Assembly: GCA_045804265.1 (NCBI GenBank)
Contig: JBJMNK010000090.1
Coordinates: forward strand, 1 to 64,000
Direction: 5' to 3'
DNA length: 64,000 nucleotides
From: JABFXC01 sp045804265
Lineage (GTDB): Bacteria > Gemmatimonadota > Gemmatimonadetes > Gemmatimonadales > Gemmatimonadaceae
A program made the position numbers and the translations under genes. The notes under the pieces were generated by a model, which saw only the letters and a list, made by a program, of their open reading frames with translations, searched no databases and had not been told where the DNA came from. Of this stretch, positions 8,380 to 16,065 are shown piece by piece (within the stretch, counting starts at the first letter, position 1; every line of letters starts with the position of its first letter).

Positions 8380-10581
8380 TCAGAAGCTGAAGATCTTTCG
8401 CAGCGCCTTGCCCAGCTTCTGCCCGACGCTGGTCACCGCCGCGGCGATCGGCTCGTCGGCCGGCGCGTGCTCGCGACAGAGCTCGGTCGGCTCGGTGCCG
8501 GGCTTGAACCATTCCAGCTGCGTGACCGGGCACCACTCGCCGGCGAGTTCGCCGGTGTTGGCGTCGATCACCCGGCTCACCATCCCGGCCGGCGGTGTCC
8601 ACCACGCGTCGGTCCCGGTCTCGTGCCAGCCGTGCTCGTAGAATTCCGCCCACGCCGGCGCGGCGAACCGACCGCCCGACGCGCCGCCCGGAAGGGGCCG
8701 CGGTGTATCGTAACCGAACCAGACCGCGGCGACGATCGTCGGCGAGTAGCCGACGAACCAGATGTCGGCGTTGTTGTTCGTCGTGCCCGTCTTGCCGGCG
8801 ATCGGTCCGGCGACGCCGAGGTCGCGCACCGCGTGTCCAGTGCCATGATCGACGACGGAACGGAGCATCGATGTCACCTGCCACGCATCGCGCGGATCCA
8901 TCACCGGCGTCACCGATGGCTCGCTGCTCCAGATCAACGACCCATCCGGTGCTTCGATGCGGCGAACAAGCCGCGGCGCGACACGGTATCCGCCGTTCGC
9001 GAACGGCGAGTACGCGGTGACCAGTTCGAGCGGCGTCACCTCGACGGCGCCGAGAGCGATCGATGGAACGGCGCGCATCGGGCTGTTGATCCCGTTCTGC
9101 CGCGCGCGGGCCACCACTCGCGACTCGCCGATCGCGCGGCTCAGCCTAACGGTGGCGGCGTTGGCCGAGACCATGAGCGCACGGCGGAGCGTGATCTGCC
9201 CTTCGTAGGTGCCGTCGTAGTTCGTCGGCCGCCAGAGGTGGCCGTTGCCGGCGTCGACCTCGACCGGCTCGTCGTCCACGAGCGTCGCGGGCGTGAACCC
9301 GGCCGCGAGTCCCGCGGCATAGACGAATGGCTTGAATGCCGACCCGGGCTGGCGGTGCGCGAGGAGCGCGCGGTTGAAGCCACCTCGTTCGTACTCTCGT
9401 CCACCGACGAGCGCGACGACGTCGCCGCTGCGCGGGTCGATCGCCACCAGCGCGCCCTGCACTCCTCCACCGCGCGCCCCATACCATGCCACTCCTTCGC
9501 GAGCGAGCGCGTTGGCCTGGCGAGTGACTGCACCTTCCGCCGCGCGCTGCGCACGCGTGTCGATCGTCGTGACGACGGTGAGGTCGGCGTCGCGAAGCGC
9601 CGGCGGCACTACCGAGTCGACCAGCGCGCGGACGGCGTCGAGGGCGTATGATTCACCGGCTTCGGACGGGTGCCATCCGTCGGGCTGGACGCGCATCGGC
9701 TCGCGCGTCGCGCGATCGGCTGCGTCGCGCGCCACATAACCCTCGCGGGTCATGAGCGCGAGCACGAGGTTCCGACGGCGGAGCGCACGCTCAGGCGCGC
9801 GGCGTGGCGCGTACGACGATGGCCCTTTCGGCAATGCGGCGAGCAGCGCGGCTTCGGCGAGGTCGACATCGGCGACGCTCTTGCCGAACAGGTCACGGCT
9901 CGCGGCTTCGACGCCGTAAGCGCCGCCGCCGAGGTAGATCACGTTCAGGTAGAGCTCGAGAATCTGGTCCTTCGTGAGACTCGATTCGATCAGGCGCGCG
10001 AGGCGCAGCTCCATCAGCTTTCGCGAGAACGTGCGGCGGCCGTACTGGCTGGCGACGAAGCCGTTGCGCGCGACCTGCATCGTGATCGTGCTGAATCCTT
10101 CGCGCACACCGAGCGCACCGACGTTGCGCGACGCAGCGCGGACGACGGCGCGCCAGTCGAGACCGCGGTGCTCGTAGAAGCGCCGGTCTTCAGTCGCGAC
10201 GAATGCGGCGCGGACATGAGCCGGGATCTTCGCCAGTGGAACGTTGACGCGATGAACGGGTGAGAGTCGCGCGAGCGCCGCGCCGTTGCGATCGACGATC
10301 CGGCCACCCTCAGCGGGGCGGAAGGAGCGGATCTCGTCCGAAGTCGGGCATCCTTGAAAACCACAGCTGCCGAGCCACGCATCGGTGGTGAAGATGACGA
10401 CGATCGCGAGCCCGAGCGCGGTAATCCCCGGCCATTGGCGACGCAGCCAAGTGCGCGGCCGCGTGCCCGGTTGCGCGCGCATGCGCGCAGCCAGGCGGCG
10501 CCAGCGAATGAGCGTGCGCGCGACCAGCGGCGAGTATCGGAGCTCGACCGCTTCGTCCGAGTCGTCAGGGATGAATCGCAT
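8380..10581 (-). CDS. Class A penicillin-binding protein (PBP1A-type transglycosylase/transpeptidase)
   Basis: 733 residues from the ATG at 10581. The architecture is a basic cytoplasmic N-terminus (1-50), one membrane segment (about 51-71), a GT51 glycosyltransferase domain and a transpeptidase domain. GT51 motifs include ATEDRRFYEH (catalytic Glu131) and EGFSTITMQVARN, the usual STITQQ box with Met in place of the first Gln. The transpeptidase has SAFK (Ser414 nucleophile, Lys417), SAN (472-474) and KTGT (597-600). It polymerises and cross-links peptidoglycan from lipid II in the inner membrane. A short C-terminal tail with Cys residues (GEWCPVTQ, ELCREH) follows. The gene converges on the DUF1501 gene, with 66 bases between the two stops containing one octamer copy (8353) and only a weak 5-base hairpin. 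Confidence 0.93.
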   Translation of the reverse strand: MRFIPDDSDEAVELRYSPLVARTLIRWRRLAARMRAQPGTRPRTWLRRQWPGITALGLAIVVIFTTDAWLGSCGFQGCPTSDEIRSFRPAEGGRIVDRNGAALARLSPVHRVNVPLAKIPAHVRAAFVATEDRRFYEHRGLDWRAVVRAASRNVGALGVREGFSTITMQVARNGFVASQYGRRTFSRKLMELRLARLIESSLTKDQILELYLNVIYLGGGAYGVEAASRDLFGKSVADVDLAEAALLAALPKGPSSYAPRRAPERALRRRNLVLALMTREGYVARDAADRATREPMRVQPDGWHPSEAGESYALDAVRALVDSVVPPALRDADLTVVTTIDTRAQRAAEGAVTRQANALAREGVAWYGARGGGVQGALVAIDPRSGDVVALVGGREYERGGFNRALLAHRQPGSAFKPFVYAAGLAAGFTPATLVDDEPVEVDAGNGHLWRPTNYDGTYEGQITLRRALMVSANAATVRLSRAIGESRVVARARQNGINSPMRAVPSIALGAVEVTPLELVTAYSPFANGGYRVAPRLVRRIEAPDGSLIWSSEPSVTPVMDPRDAWQVTSMLRSVVDHGTGHAVRDLGVAGPIAGKTGTTNNNADIWFVGYSPTIVAAVWFGYDTPRPLPGGASGGRFAAPAWAEFYEHGWHETGTDAWWTPPAGMVSRVIDANTGELAGEWCPVTQLEWFKPGTEPTELCREHAPADEPIAAAVTSVGQKLGKALRKIFSF

Positions 10582-10811
10582 TGACTGGAATATGGTACGC
10601 CGAAGGGGGCGGAGGGTTGCCCCCAACCGGACACGACGCGAGAAGGGCGCGGATCGTACTCGGCATGAGCGGTGTACGATGTGGCGCACGCACCTCCGCG
10701 TTTCTTCCCAGCGTGATTAGTGTCGTTTACCTGCGCGCGTGCCGGTCGTCACATCTCGGCGCGCGAGTGCGCGACCTTTCCATCGTGCGACCTCTTCTCC
10801 CCCGACAAGCG

Positions 10812-11882
10812 ATGCACCCCCGGATGGCTTTCTCCTCGACCGCGCGGCTCCTCCCGCTGACGGCCGCTGTCGTTCTTTCCGTGATCGGCTGCAACCGTGA
10901 CCTGCCCGCGCGTGTCGCCAGGGGTGCGGTGACCGTCAACACGTCCGCCGGCGCGATCGCCGGGGCGGCTGCCGCGCCCGATACGGTGCACCACGGCGCT
11001 TCCGCGGCGACCGGCGCGCGCGTGCCTAACGAGATGGGCCGCGTGCTCGTCCTGATGTACCACCTCGTCGGCGATCACGAATCATCGTGGGGGCGCGAGC
11101 GCGGCAACTTCCGCCGTGACCTCGAGCTCCTCTACGAGCGAGGCTACCGCCCCGTGAACATGGTGGACGTCCTCGACAAGAAGATCGACATCCCGGCCGG
11201 AACCTCGCCGGTAGTCTTCACCTTCGACGACGCTTCGCCTTCCCAGTTCCGGTACATCGAACGTGACGGGCAGCTCGTGATCGATTCCACGAGCGCGGTG
11301 GGGATCTGGCTCGACTTCGCGAAATCGCATCCCGGGTGGGGAAACAAGGCGGTGTTCTGCATGTTGCCGGCAGCGTCCGCGGGTCACGCGTTCTTCGGCA
11401 ACGGCAACGTCGAGGGGCAGAAGACTGCGTGGCGCTTCAAGAAAGTGCAGCAGCTCGCGGCGATGGGGTTCGAGCTCTGCGATCACACGCTCTGGCATGC
11501 GCAGCTGAACAAGTACAGCGACGCGGTTGTCCAGGAGCAGATCGCGCGCGGACAGATGGCGATCGACTCGGCGGTTCCCGGTTACAGGGTTCGCTCGTTC
11601 GCGCTGCCGTTGGGAGTCTGGCCGAAGAATCGCGCGCTGGCGAAGAGTGGGAGCTGGACCGATCCCAAGACCGGCAAGACCGTCACCTACAATTTCGACG
11701 CGATCTTCGAGGTCTGGGGGTTCCCGGTGCCGAGCCCGTACTCACCGGCGTTCAATCCGCTGAGCGTGCAGCGTTTCAAGGTCACGGGCAATGCGCTGGC
11801 GAAGGAGCTCGATCGGCTCGACCAGAGCGGCGAGCGTTATGTCTCCGACGGCAATCCGTCGGTAGTCGCGCGCCGCCAGTAA
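10812..11882 (+). CDS. Polysaccharide deacetylase (NodB-type) lipoprotein
   Basis: 356 residues from the ATG at 10812 (a second ATG at 10824 is possible). The signal peptide ends in the lipobox VIGC (Cys27). Residues 76-300 match a carbohydrate esterase family 4 fold. It has LVLMYHLVGD, the metal/catalytic Asp pair in FTFDD (136-140) and a His-x3-His metal motif in DHTLWH (His225, His229). These enzymes remove N-acetyl groups from peptidoglycan or other envelope glycans. The exact substrate cannot be told from sequence. It is divergent from the PBP1A gene, which fits a cell-wall role. A strong hairpin (11914-11969) follows its stop. Confidence 0.88.
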   Translation: MHPRMAFSSTARLLPLTAAVVLSVIGCNRDLPARVARGAVTVNTSAGAIAGAAAAPDTVHHGASAATGARVPNEMGRVLVLMYHLVGDHESSWGRERGNFRRDLELLYERGYRPVNMVDVLDKKIDIPAGTSPVVFTFDDASPSQFRYIERDGQLVIDSTSAVGIWLDFAKSHPGWGNKAVFCMLPAASAGHAFFGNGNVEGQKTAWRFKKVQQLAAMGFELCDHTLWHAQLNKYSDAVVQEQIARGQMAIDSAVPGYRVRSFALPLGVWPKNRALAKSGSWTDPKTGKTVTYNFDAIFEVWGFPVPSPYSPAFNPLSVQRFKVTGNALAKELDRLDQSGERYVSDGNPSVVARRQ

Positions 11883-11913
11883 TTCGAGAACACCCTCGCC
11901 GCGGCGCCGCTGC

Positions 11914-11969
11914 TGAATGCACCTCGCGCCGCCGATCGAACCTGTGATCAGCGGCGCGAGGTGCATTCA
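11914..11969. terminator. Long perfect hairpin, probable transcription terminator
   Basis: Two perfect 19-base inverted arms (11914-11932 and 11951-11969) flank an 18-base loop. It lies 31 bases after the deacetylase stop. On the + strand a short T-run (CCTTTTT) follows about 7 bases beyond the right arm. There is no gene on the opposite strand needing it, so it most likely ends the deacetylase transcript. Confidence 0.75.
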
Positions 11970-12147
11970 TGTTGCCTTTTTCGTTCGGTCGCGATGTCCG
12001 AAACCGTCGCGAATCCTGACAGCGCTGTCGCGGCACGCGCGTTGCCTAACGGTGTCACGCGGGCAAAACGCCCTGCATTAACGGCGCTTTGCGCGGACAT
12101 CGCACGTGATGTCACAGATTTCCACCTCGGCGTCTCGTTTCGCCACT

Positions 12148-12165
12148 TGTCATACACTCATGACA
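12148..12165. promoter_or_regulatory. Palindrome TGTCAT-N6-ATGACA upstream of TPR gene, candidate operator
   Basis: Perfect 6-base arms with a 6-base spacer, 56 bases before the GTG start of the TPR gene, in a less GC-rich patch. Its right arm extends into TGACATGT (12161-12168). The same 8-mer recurs at 13781-13788, just upstream of the AraC-like regulator gene. A shared DNA-binding protein is inferred only. Confidence 0.4.
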
Positions 12166-12220
12166 TGTGCGAACGTTGCCGAGATTCATGGAACGACGAC
12201 GTTCATGACTTGGAGGCATT

Positions 12221-13474
12221 GTGTCAGACCCGTATCGACCGATTCGCCATCTCGCATTCTTCGAGGCGCTGGGCTCACTCGAGGAAGGCAGCAGTGACTG
12301 GCATGCGACGACCGCCGGCCTCGTGGTGTTGAGGATGGTCGATGCGTGGTACGATGAGGGTGCGCATGTCGCGGCCGCGGACGCGTGGGGATTGAACGCG
12401 GTTCGCGAAGCGGTTGCCGCGATGACGGTTGGTGATCCCGCGCGCACTATCCTCAGTGGTGTCGTCGACGCGGTCGCCGCGGCCGAGCGCGCCGACTTCA
12501 GCGTGGTTGCGACGCGACTGAGCGCGTACGGACGCGCGTTGCACTTCGACGCGAAGTGGCGGCTCGCGGCAGACGTGTACGAAACGCTGCTCGCGTATGC
12601 GCATCCGATCGACGAGTCGGATGTCTACATCAACGCCTCGATGCAGCTCGGTTACTGCCTGCGTATGGTCGGCGACTTCGACGAGGCGGCGGTGGCGTAT
12701 GCGGACGCGGGCCGCGTCGCGACATCGATGGGCGACGTGGTCGGCATTCTGCGCGCGCGTATCGCCGACGCTCGATTATCGATGTCGCGCGGCAACCTGC
12801 CGCGCGCGGAGGAGATTCTCGACGATACGATCGCGCGGGCAACGAGCGAGGCGCTCGACGACGTCGCCGGACTGGCGATGCACGAACGGGCCGTCGTTGC
12901 CTACGACAAGCGTGACTTTTCCGGGGCGATCCGGTTTGCCTATGGCGCGCTGCCCAAGTTGACCGGGCATTCCGCTCGCGACCGTGTACTCGTCGACATC
13001 GCGGCCTCGTTTCTGGAACTGGGCGTTACGAGCGCGGCCCGAGATGCATTCCTTGTTCTCGCCGCAACAGCGCAGGAGCAATACGTCCGCTGGACCGCCA
13101 CGCTGAACCTATTGGAGTTGGCCGTTCTTGACACGAATGAGCCATCGTTCGAGTCCTATCGCCGAGAATTGGCAGCGATCCAGTTGCCCGCGAACCTGGA
13201 AGTCTCGTATCACCTTCAGACCGGAAAGGGTTACGCAGCCTTCGGAAGGTGGGAGCGCGCAGAGCGGTCGCTGACCAACGCGGTCGAATTAGCGGCGAAG
13301 CACCGGCTCAACCAACTTCTGTTCGCGGCGGAAGAGGGCCTTCGGCAGCTCGAAATCGGGAAGAACGCTGCTCGCAGCAACACGCCCTTTGTCCCATCCG
13401 TCGCACCCGAATCTGTTGCTGATGTTGCTGCGGCGATCCACCAGATGCGGGCGCTGGTTGGCGCGCACGAGTAG
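12221..13474 (+). CDS. TPR-repeat protein, unknown function
   Basis: 417 residues from a GTG start placed 6 bases after a good GGAGG ribosome binding site. No signal peptide, so it is cytoplasmic. Most of the protein is alpha-helical, with degenerate tetratricopeptide repeats from about 100 to 370. These have Ala/Tyr-rich helix pairs such as DFDEAAVAYADAG and RWERAERSLTNAVELA. The first 90 residues are not recognised. There is no DNA-binding or enzymatic domain. The 3' half uses more A/T-rich codons than its neighbours, including a TTA leucine codon outside the octamer context. It is followed by a hairpin and converges on a tiny lipoprotein gene. It resembles the helical tails of STAND regulators, so a role as a partner or scaffold in signalling is plausible but unproven. 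Confidence 0.75.
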   Translation: MSDPYRPIRHLAFFEALGSLEEGSSDWHATTAGLVVLRMVDAWYDEGAHVAAADAWGLNAVREAVAAMTVGDPARTILSGVVDAVAAAERADFSVVATRLSAYGRALHFDAKWRLAADVYETLLAYAHPIDESDVYINASMQLGYCLRMVGDFDEAAVAYADAGRVATSMGDVVGILRARIADARLSMSRGNLPRAEEILDDTIARATSEALDDVAGLAMHERAVVAYDKRDFSGAIRFAYGALPKLTGHSARDRVLVDIAASFLELGVTSAARDAFLVLAATAQEQYVRWTATLNLLELAVLDTNEPSFESYRRELAAIQLPANLEVSYHLQTGKGYAAFGRWERAERSLTNAVELAAKHRLNQLLFAAEEGLRQLEIGKNAARSNTPFVPSVAPESVADVAAAIHQMRALVGAHE

Positions 13475-13481
13475 AAGCGAA

Positions 13482-13514
13482 GCGAGGCCGGATCCTGGTA
13501 GGATCCGGCCTCGC
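13482..13514. terminator. Bidirectional terminator hairpin
   Basis: GCGAGGCCGGATCC and its exact complement (14-base arms, 13482-13495 and 13501-13514) with the 5-base loop TGGTA. It lies between the stops of the TPR gene (13474) and the convergent small lipoprotein gene (13538). It can serve both. There is no strong T-run on either side. Confidence 0.75.
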
Positions 13515-13537
13515 GCAACGGACTCTGGCAGTTTCGC

Positions 13538-13675
13538 TTACTTGACGCAGATCTGGCCGCCACTGGTCGTTCCGCAATCGCCCTTGTTCGGCGTCGGAGC
13601 AACGGGGCTGGAGCAGGCGCTGACCACGAGGGCGGCGACGCTGAGGACGATGAGGGTAATCTTGTTGCGACGCAT
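13538..13675 (-). CDS. Very small lipoprotein (45 residues)
   Basis: Short frame of 45 codons. Basic start MRRNK, a hydrophobic segment and the lipobox VSAC (Cys21) give a complete lipoprotein signal peptide. Only about 24 residues of mature peptide remain, containing two further Cys residues (Cys34, Cys43) that could form a disulfide. GAGGT lies about 8 bases before the ATG, and a terminator hairpin lies 24 bases past the stop. It therefore has the layout of a real gene despite its size. It is divergent from the AraC-like regulator gene. Function unknown. Small lysis- or entericidin-like lipoproteins have similar size, but I see no family match. Confidence 0.7.
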   Translation of the reverse strand: MRRNKITLIVLSVAALVVSACSSPVAPTPNKGDCGTTSGGQICVK

Positions 13676-13802
13676 GTAGTTACCTCGTGAGTCAAGTTTG
13701 GCGGCCGACTTTCTGCCGACAAGCTAGGGTCGCGGGATTTCGATGGAACGTGCATTTTGAGACCTCTGGGTGGTGATTTGTGACATGTAAACCAGGGTCT
13801 CT

Positions 13803-14597
13803 TTGGACGTCGTCGCGTATCTGCCGGCACCACTGCTGTCGCACCTCAAGATCGTGCTCGGTGACCGGCATCAACTGACGCCGGTGGACGGGTGGGAGGC
13901 GCTGGACACAACGGTTCGCCGGGCGCATGTCGACGTCGTAGTCCTCGACCCGACCGCGCCCGGGACGGTACGACTCGACGAGACGGTGCTGTTGCAGGAG
14001 CGGTATCCATCGCTGCGCGTCGTGGTCTACACGTCGTTGACGCCCAGCGCGATGCGGATGGTGGTCGAGCTGGCGAAGCATGGGCTGCAGCATGTGGTGC
14101 TTCACCGCTTCGATGACGATCCACGGCGGTTCTCGGACATGCTGACGCAGCTGCCGGGGTACGCGCTCGGCGAGCTGCTGCTGGAGAAGGTGCAGGACGC
14201 GGTGGCGAAGTTGCCGCCGCGGGTGGGGACCGCGGTCACGCGGATGATGCGGGCGCCGCGGCACTACTCGACGGTGGACGACCTCGCGTCGAGCGCGGGG
14301 ATGACGCGGCGGCAGCTCTATCGGGTGCTCGAGGGGGCGGGGTTCACCTCGCCGAGATTGCTGGTCCAGGCGGCGCGCGCGGTTCGGGCTTTCGCGTTGC
14401 TGCGTGACCCAGGACGCTTGCTGGAGGACGTGTCGGAGAAGCTCGGTTACAGCGAGCCGCGGGTGCTGAACCGGGTGATGCTCGAGCTGGTCGGAACGCG
14501 CCCGCTCGAAGCGCGGGGGACGATGAGTTCGCAGGAGTTCGTCGGACGAATCGCTGCGCGGCTGTTCGCGCCGGTGGTGGAGCTCGACGACATGTAA
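13803..14597 (+). CDS. Transcription regulator with pseudo-receiver and AraC-type HTH domains
   Basis: 264 residues, using a TTG start. Residues 1-115 have the alternating strand/helix pattern of a response-regulator receiver (DVVAYLPAPLL, DVVVLDP, LRVVVYTS). However, the acidic pair expected after strand 1 is missing, so phosphorylation is doubtful. Residues 150-255 carry an AraC-like helix-turn-helix pair (STVDDLASSAGMTRRQLYRVLE and EDVSEKLGYSEPRVLNRVM). It is predicted to bind DNA in the cytoplasm. The stop codon (TAA) overlaps the ribosome binding site AAGGAG of the next receiver gene, so the two form an operon. TGACATGT at 13781-13788 in its leader matches a site before the upstream TPR gene. 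The start is uncertain because no ATG is suitably placed. Confidence 0.75.
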   Translation: MDVVAYLPAPLLSHLKIVLGDRHQLTPVDGWEALDTTVRRAHVDVVVLDPTAPGTVRLDETVLLQERYPSLRVVVYTSLTPSAMRMVVELAKHGLQHVVLHRFDDDPRRFSDMLTQLPGYALGELLLEKVQDAVAKLPPRVGTAVTRMMRAPRHYSTVDDLASSAGMTRRQLYRVLEGAGFTSPRLLVQAARAVRAFALLRDPGRLLEDVSEKLGYSEPRVLNRVMLELVGTRPLEARGTMSSQEFVGRIAARLFAPVVELDDM

Positions 14598-14609
14598 GGA
14601 GACGCCGGG

Positions 14610-15017
14610 ATGCAGTCACACGGATCAGGACAACGCGCGCGAGTGCTCGTCGTGGACGACGAGCCATCGATCTGCAAGGCGCTGGAGATCGCGCTGCGCC
14701 GTGCGGGCTATGACGTCGTCACCGTCGAGAATGGCGAGACGGCGACGAACTTCGTCAGCGCCGAGCGCTTCGATGCGCTTCTGATCGACCTGCGCATTCC
14801 CGACATGCGCGGTGACGTCTTCTTCGAGCTCGCGGCGGCGATCCAGCCGCACCTGCGCACCGCCACGTTGTTCATGACCGGCGACATCACCGAACGGGCA
14901 GCCAAGCTGATCGCCGCCTGCAACTGCCCCACCCTGCACAAGCCATTCGACCTGCAGGACATTCTCGACGGGCTGCACGCCGTGCTGCCGATGCCGTCGC
15001 GCACTGCCAGCGCCTAA
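14610..15017 (+). CDS. Single-domain response regulator
   Basis: 135 residues, a stand-alone receiver. The acidic pair (Asp16, Asp17), the phospho-acceptor Asp60 in LLIDLRIPDMRG, the Thr-type residue in LFMTGD and the Lys in LHKPFD are all present, so it should be phosphorylated by a histidine kinase. There is no output domain. It likely acts by protein contact, for example with the adjacent regulator or the H-box protein at 16066. AAGGAG sits 8 bases before the ATG, and only 12 bases separate it from the AraC-like gene. Its stop codon TAA (15015-15017) lies inside a copy of the GCCTAACG octamer that also holds the stop of the convergent gene. Confidence 0.88.
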   Translation: MQSHGSGQRARVLVVDDEPSICKALEIALRRAGYDVVTVENGETATNFVSAERFDALLIDLRIPDMRGDVFFELAAAIQPHLRTATLFMTGDITERAAKLIAACNCPTLHKPFDLQDILDGLHAVLPMPSRTASA

Positions 15018-15385
15018 CGGCCTTCGTTCTCCAGCTCCGTCCAGCGGGCGACCGCGCGGCGGAGGTGAGGGATTACGATCGATCCGCCGACGACGAGGCC
15101 GACGCTGAAAGCCTCGAACGCTTCTTCTCGAGTGATCCCCTCTTCCTGGCAGCGGACCACGTGATAAGTGATGCAGTCGTCGCAGCGAAGGACCATCGAG
15201 GCGACGAGGCCGAGGAGCTCCTTGGTCTTCACGTCGAGCGCGCCCGACTCGTAGGCCCGGCCATCGAGGTTGAAGAACCGATTGATGACGAGGTTGTCCT
15301 CACCAAGGATCTCGGCGTTCATCTTCTCGCGGAAGGCGCGGAACTCGGCGAGCGATCCGCGGGGAGCGTTGGTTTCGTCCTTCAT
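15014..15385 (-). CDS. Carboxymuconolactone decarboxylase / AhpD-like family protein
   Basis: 123 residues, all one domain. The family signature is RCDDCITYHV, with Cys68, Cys71 and His75. In AhpD-type members this CxxC motif is a redox-active disulfide used for peroxide defence; decarboxylase members share the fold. With the CxxC intact, a disulfide reductase/peroxidase role is more likely than decarboxylation. The start ATG overlaps the stop of the upstream TPR gene (ATGA at 15382-15385), so the two are co-translated. Its TAG stop lies within the octamer at 15012-15019, overlapping the stop of the convergent receiver gene by 2 to 3 bases. Confidence 0.87.
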   Translation of the reverse strand: MKDETNAPRGSLAEFRAFREKMNAEILGEDNLVINRFFNLDGRAYESGALDVKTKELLGLVASMVLRCDDCITYHVVRCQEEGITREEAFEAFSVGLVVGGSIVIPHLRRAVARWTELENEGR

Positions 15386-15996
15386 ACCGACCAGCTCTTG
15401 AGGGTGGTGATCGACTTCACGAGTGCCTCACGCTGCTCGGGGCGTTCGGCCCGCGTGAGGAGGTCCTCGTACGTCCGGATTGCGAGAGCGAGGGCATGCT
15501 CGTCACTCTCGGCGCCGGCGAGCGAGGCCGCGTTGTCGGCGAGCAGCGCCCTGGCGAGGTCGTCGCCGCTGAAGCGATCGGCGACCTGCTGCCAGCGGGC
15601 GACCCGGGCGCGGGGGTCCGGCTCGGACAGCGCCCAGAGATGCCACGCAGCGCGTTGAGACGGATCGGCTGCGATTGCGCGGCTGGCGAGCTCGCCGACG
15701 ACGTCGCCGCCGCGGCCGTGCAGCCAGTAGGCGTTGGCGAGCGCGATGAGCGCCCGCGCATCGTTAGGCCTGAGGTCGATGACCCGCTCGTAGAGCGGAC
15801 CGGCGACCTCAGGGCGATCGCGGTAGGGCTCGGCCGCGGCGACGAGACTCTCGGCGTCGGATTCCGCGGCGATGGCTTGCAGAGTACGGATGAGCGCCGG
15901 AAAATCGGCGCTCTGTTCGAAGGCGGCAACCGCGGCTGCGACGTCAGCCGCGGTACGCGCGCCAGCGCCCGGGTGGGGCGTGGATGGCGAAATCAT
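15382..15996 (-). CDS. TPR-containing protein
   Basis: 204 residues, no signal peptide. Helical repeats are visible: AGPLYERVIDLRPNDARALIALANAYWLHGR is split across a canonical TPR, followed by a second degenerate repeat. Function unknown; presumably protein-protein contact. It is co-translated with the downstream AhpD-like protein and divergent from the H-box gene across 69 bases. One octamer copy (15762) encodes the Pro-Asn of the TPR loop. Confidence 0.75.
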   Translation of the reverse strand: MISPSTPHPGAGARTAADVAAAVAAFEQSADFPALIRTLQAIAAESDAESLVAAAEPYRDRPEVAGPLYERVIDLRPNDARALIALANAYWLHGRGGDVVGELASRAIAADPSQRAAWHLWALSEPDPRARVARWQQVADRFSGDDLARALLADNAASLAGAESDEHALALAIRTYEDLLTRAERPEQREALVKSITTLKSWSV

Positions 15997-16065
15997 AGCA
16001 ACAAAAGCTAACCGGCGAGGCGGCGAGATACATCCGCGCCGCCATGGGATACTGCGAGAGAGGGA

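Larger units (their letters stand above)
11883..12220. other. Gene-free stretch between deacetylase and TPR genes
   Basis: 338 bases with no credible reading frame. It contains the terminator hairpin at 11914-11969, one octamer copy at 12044, a TGTCAT-N6-ATGACA palindrome at 12148-12165, and the ribosome binding site GGAGG of the downstream TPR gene. Confidence 0.7.
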
